Assembly: GCA_021234155.1 (NCBI GenBank)
Contig: JAJEKV010000001.1
Span: forward strand, 28,787,768-28,851,767
Length of the DNA stretch: 64,000 bases
Reading direction: 5' to 3'
From: Isoetes taiwanensis
Lineage: Eukaryota > Streptophyta > Lycopodiopsida > Isoetales > Isoetaceae
The translations under genes and the position numbers were made by a program. The notes under the pieces are model-generated. The model was given only the letters and a program-made list of their open reading frames with translations, did not search any database and was not told the origin of the DNA. Of this stretch, positions 60,202 through 64,000 are shown piece by piece; within the stretch, counting starts at the first letter, position 1, and each line of letters opens with the position of its first letter.

Positions 60202-60330
60202 AATTTGAATGACCATCAAATTTCTGAAGAAAATTTTCAGGTGACCGGCGCTACTCGCAGCTCCGCCGCTCGTGACTCGCTACGTGGTCACCTGAAAATT
60301 TCCTTCAGAAATTTGAAGGTCATTCAAATT
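60202..60330. repeat. long perfect-stem hairpin (45-bp arms, 39-base loop)
   Basis: Arms 60202-60246 and 60286-60330 pair at 43 of 45 positions, and the GC-rich loop (60247-60285) contrasts with AT-rich arms. No coding frame. It could be a small inverted-repeat element or, if transcribed, a small-RNA precursor. Confidence 0.85.
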
Positions 60331-61369
60331 GCTCCTTCCAAAAGGTTCTTTAGCATATACATTTCTTTGCTAAGGATGTGCATAACTGGAGTTCCTCCAT
60401 ATCCAAAATGAATGGGCGTCTTTTTTACGCTGACGATGACTCAGGAAGTCAGCTGATAAAAAATTGGAATTTAATTTCATAGTATGCATTAATTTCGAAT
60501 TTATGAAGCATAACTGCAAAAAAAACGCGTATATACATAAAAAAGGTGAAATTTTGACAAGGGGTGCAACATGGCGGTACAAACACGAGAAAAAAATTGC
60601 ACTAGGATATGCAGTATTGGTGCATGAGAAAATAGCTCCAAGTCTTCTTAAGTTCACAGGCTTCTTGGACGGAAGGTAGATGTTCTAGCTTCCTTGCGTA
60701 CATCAAATTCAAATCAAGGCACGTGCACCATGTCATGACATAGAGGGAGGTCTTGACGCCAGAACATGGATGCTTAACCATCGAAAGCAGCTTGTCTCAA
60801 AGGTACTCTCCCGAAGGCCCTGATGACGGATGGAAACTCCCCCATTCTAGAACTAGGCATTGACATTGACTCTGCCAATAAACTCGGAACGTTGAGATTA
60901 CTCTGGGGACAAGGTTTCTTTGGTCAGAAGACCACCTTTTCTCTAGCGCCAAAGTAGCTCATGTCCAAAAATGTTTTTCATTCTGGTGGGGATATAACGA
61001 CTTTACAATTTATTTTTGGAAATGGAAACATCACATACCAAGAATACTTCAAGGGGTCTTCAAATCTTCAAAATTGTGTTGCTTGAATCACCTTCCTTAG
61101 CATGCTTGTGTGATCTTTGTTGAATGTCTTCACCTTGGTCTTCAAGTCTCCACTTCATAATGTGCAAAGATGCATTTTCCTCAAGTGAATTGTGCTTGTA
61201 TATCTGTGTTCAAATCCATGTGTGAGCATGAGTAAATCACATTGTGCCTTGCTCTTCTATGCTGCCAGAGCATGGCAGCAACAAGTGTCTTTTGAATTTT
61301 AAGATGGCGATAAATCATGATGTGTCACTAGCTATCAAAGACTCAAAAGTTTACAATAAATGGATGTGA

Positions 61370-62760
61370 AATAACGTTTCACATTTAGGAGCTCTTTGGG
61401 CCAATAACAGGCGAATCACATGGATTGCTTTTAAAGCAGAAATTAGACATACTCTTTTGATAGATCCCCATTCAAACATGTAATGAGAAATATCGCCAAT
61501 ATAGAAATGTTGGAATATTCTGCAGATATGGAGGCTAAGCTTTATTAAAATGTCTGGAACTCTTACCTCTTTCCTAAAATTAGCTATTGTGTATGCCTAT
61601 TAGCCAATAAAAGTGTGTCTAGAGTGGCTTCAGATGTCGTGGCTGAAGAGCACTGGTGATATCACCTAGGGTTTCAGCCCCATTCCTTTACACATAACTT
61701 CTAATTCTCCAGATCCGAGTGATTCTAGGTTCCTTTTGAAAAGCTTGTAGCATGCCCTATCCATTGATATGTGGTTTGTATGATGATTGGACTGTTTTGG
61801 CAGCGAAAAGTCACCTCACATTTCTGGCCCTTTATTGGCAGTGTTAGGGTTTGGCTGCAATTTTCTTTTCACCATAACTCTTGCGTTTGGTGGCAGTTTT
61901 AGGCGTATTTGGGCTCCTTGGAAAGCTTTGGAGAGTTCTTTTCAATGGTATTTGAATTTATCAAAAGTTACTCTTTTGTGGGGGATTGTTGAGCTATGGA
62001 ATCTCGGCCCTTTTCAGTGGAGATGGCAAAAGCAACACCCAGTCCTTCCAAGCGCTCCTCTGGTAATCTTAATGGGGTACAGGGCACTGGCAGAAGGGAA
62101 TTATGCTCTGGATTCTCCAAAGATTAGTTTTCAAGTTGCCCACAAATTGTCTCATGATGGTGCCCCTTTGTCTCATGATGGTGCCCCTTCTTCTCCTAAG
62201 AGTTTGGTATCATCAACAGCGATTGGATCTGAGGGGCAGGAGAGACAGGCCTCTGTGCATCTCAATCCCCTGGTATTGCCTCATGCTCCTGTCTCTTCTA
62301 GTGGCATATGTGTACCTAACTCAATTGAGGCAACAACTTCAACTCTCCCCTCTTCTCAGACTGTTCCAGTGCCTTACTCAATGTCTCATGATACTAGAGG
62401 CAATGTTAGACAAGTGACTCTGGAAAGCTCTTCTGGAAAGTCGGTACTTCCAAAGGCACCTCACATGTTGGAAGTTCTTCAGAACAAATGGGATTAGTAG
62501 CTCCTGCTCAAAAGAATGTGACACAGGCTGCACCCCCAACACATATTAGGAGTCTCTCGCATGAAAGAGTCCCCTCTGGACAAAGAAACATCCAACACAT
62601 GTTGGAGGTTGCTCAAGGCAGGAGTTTTCCCTCTTCCCTCGAGCAAGCCTGGGATATCTTCTTCTTCAACCATGCCGCATGTCTCGACATCTACACCTTG
62701 GAGGTCTTTTCATACAGTGGCAAGGGTTATAGGTGTTCGTTTTTCTGAGTGGCTATGCAA
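61370..62760 (+). pseudogene. LINE zinc-region scraps and unrecognised open frames
   Basis: Near 61546-61660 one reads NVWNSYLFPKISYCVCLLAN, clearly related to NVWNSFCPPKMSYFIWLIAN of the LINE at 29.1 kb. A 236-codon open frame at 61787-62497 is Ser/Pro-rich with a repeated LSHDGAP; I do not recognise it, and it may be LINE 5' sequence. It ends before the gypsy fragment that begins near 62780. Confidence 0.4.
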
Positions 62761-63988
62761 AGGTGTTGGTATAGGCTGGACAAACTTGGCTGGATAAACC
62801 CTTTTTCAAGCAACTCCTTAACTTGCTTTTTAACTTCCTCTAACTCAAGAGGACTCAAGTGATAAGGTGCTCTTGCCATAGGTTTAGTTCCAGGCTCAAG
62901 ATCAATCTCATGCTCCACTCCCCTTGATGGAGGTGGCCCCATAGGCAACTCCTCGGGAAACACATCCTTGTATCTTTCCAAAAGATCAAGTAATTGAGGA
63001 TGAAGCTGAGAACTTCCATCCGGTTGCTCGACAAGTGAATTACAAGTTTTTACACATATATCATCATCATATATATATTCCAAAAACTTGATTATTATTC
63101 ACTCTGAAAGCAACTTTGACCTGTATGGCCGATAACAATTTCCCGGACCCCAAGTAAGGTGATCCTCGTATACTAACAGACTTAGTGTCCAATAACTCAA
63201 AAGTTAACACATTGGATGCCCAGTCAATGAGCAAACATGCAGTTTGAAGTCACTTTATCCCCAAAATGACATCATAACGTTTTAAATTGATCAAATCAAC
63301 ATCAATTCTAAACTGTACTGCTCTAAATGAACTTCTATCCTGAGGTATCAAGTCCACGCCCTGCGCTTGTTGATCTCCATGTTGAACTTGAGGCCCCGCC
63401 TCTCCTTCAACCATATATGGAGTCACCTTCATCAGCTCCAGGACTAGCTCCCTTGCTAAGTCTGCAGACAAGAAATTGACAGTGCTCGCAGAATCAATAA
63501 GAACAACCACATTCTTACCTAGAACACGGATAACTTTACCAAAGAAAACCTTAGAAAAAACATTTACCATGCTTTCTTCCCTCGCGATAGCTGACAACGT
63601 CTTCACAGCTTCACCATTCGATGGTGTTTTAGCCGTTATAGCTACCGCTTTCTTTGGCTTTTGCGCTTAGGACATTCTCTCGCATAATGTCCCATGCCTT
63701 GCAATTATAACACTTTATGGCTACCTTTTTCTGACTGGAATCTTTAGACTGCCCCACAGCCTTTTTGTTTGACTGATTCCGCTTCTTAGCAGATGACGCT
63801 CCATCCGCAGAATTTTCAGTTTGTTTTGACTTCCAATCTAAACTTTTCTTGGTCTTTTGAGGTTCCTCCCGACCAACCAATTTCCTTTCAAGCTCAACTA
63901 CTTCCTCGAAGCCTTTGGGTTCCGCTTGCAAAAGGTTTGTCTTAATACTGATTTCCTTTAGACCGTTCACAAAGTGGTCCACCCTCAT
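62727..63988 (-). pseudogene. Ty3-gypsy gag end, protease and RT start (window-edge fragment)
   Basis: From right to left: the gag tail with a basic linker and a damaged zinc knuckle (CYNCKAWDIM) at 63629-63988. The protease is at 63250-63606 with VVLIDSASTVNFLSADLA, where the invariant Gly of DSG is Ala, and later YDVILGI. The RT approach is at 62727-63083 (DVFPEELPMGPPPSRGVEHE, then PYHLSPLELEEVKKQVKELL, GFIQPS). The RT is cut after GFIQPS near 62780. Frameshifts separate the three blocks. The element continues beyond base 64000. Confidence 0.8.
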
Positions 63989-64000
63989 TAGGGTTTTTTT

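Larger units (their letters stand above)
56866..61545. other. intergenic region with inverted repeats
   Basis: No protein-coding gene is supported; open frames are short and motif-free. Structured repeats at 58297-58516, 59507-59866 and 60202-60330 are listed separately. Confidence 0.55.

Noticed and set aside
1-64000. CRISPR array or bacterial operon structure
   Set aside because: No regularly spaced direct repeats; introns, LTRs and LINEs show plant nuclear DNA.

Overview
This is nuclear DNA from a land plant with a large, repeat-dense genome. The evidence is one apparently complete Lhcb7-type chlorophyll a/b-binding gene with six exons and plant splice sites, decayed pieces of other plant genes (a class-3 lipase of the calmodulin-binding heat-shock type and a cytochrome P450), and layered LTR and LINE retrotransposons. 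A non-flowering vascular plant such as a fern is my guess; the sequence does not prove it.

Layout. 1-7070: old LINE and gene debris on AT-rich ground, including a broken lipase gene (3.5-4.4 kb, minus) and a foldback element (5.26-5.87 kb). 7071-25510: a Ty1-copia element (minus) split by a 13.1-kb Ty3-gypsy chromodomain element (10753-23850), which is flanked by a perfect 5-bp target duplication. 23983-26826 and 32479-35320: a 2.84-kb segmental duplication carrying the copia LTR and gag. Between the copies lie a LINE whose 5' part is inverted (26.8-30.4 kb) and a Tat-like gypsy fragment (30.4-32.5 kb). 35.3-42 kb: mostly non-coding, with a LINE tail and a P450 relic. 42.0-48.0 kb (minus): a second gypsy region. 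48.8-51.8 kb: a two-ORF LINE. 53.1-56.9 kb: Lhcb7. 56.9-64 kb: inverted repeats, LINE scraps and a gypsy gag-protease-RT fragment cut by the window end.

The main discovery is a histone H3-like gene inside retrotransposons. In the 13.1-kb gypsy element, the 4.2 kb between the primer-binding site and gag holds a reading frame that starts with an almost exact H3 tail (MARTKQTYRKTG), continues through a long charged linker, and ends with an H3 histone-fold core. It is followed by a second, unrecognised ORF, here called Y. A second, diverged H3-like plus Y pair sits in the same order and orientation at 45.7-47.2 kb, behind a third unknown protein (X). The pair is conserved between two gypsy regions, so it is unlikely to be a chance capture in one copy. 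The first element also encodes an integrase with a C-terminal chromodomain, the kind of module that binds methylated H3 tails. This suggests, as inference only, that the element supplies a histone mark carrier for its own targeting or packaging.

Most retroelement frames carry stops and frameshifts. The two gypsy LTRs differ largely by small indels in GC-rich runs, so some of these lesions may be sequencing or assembly error.
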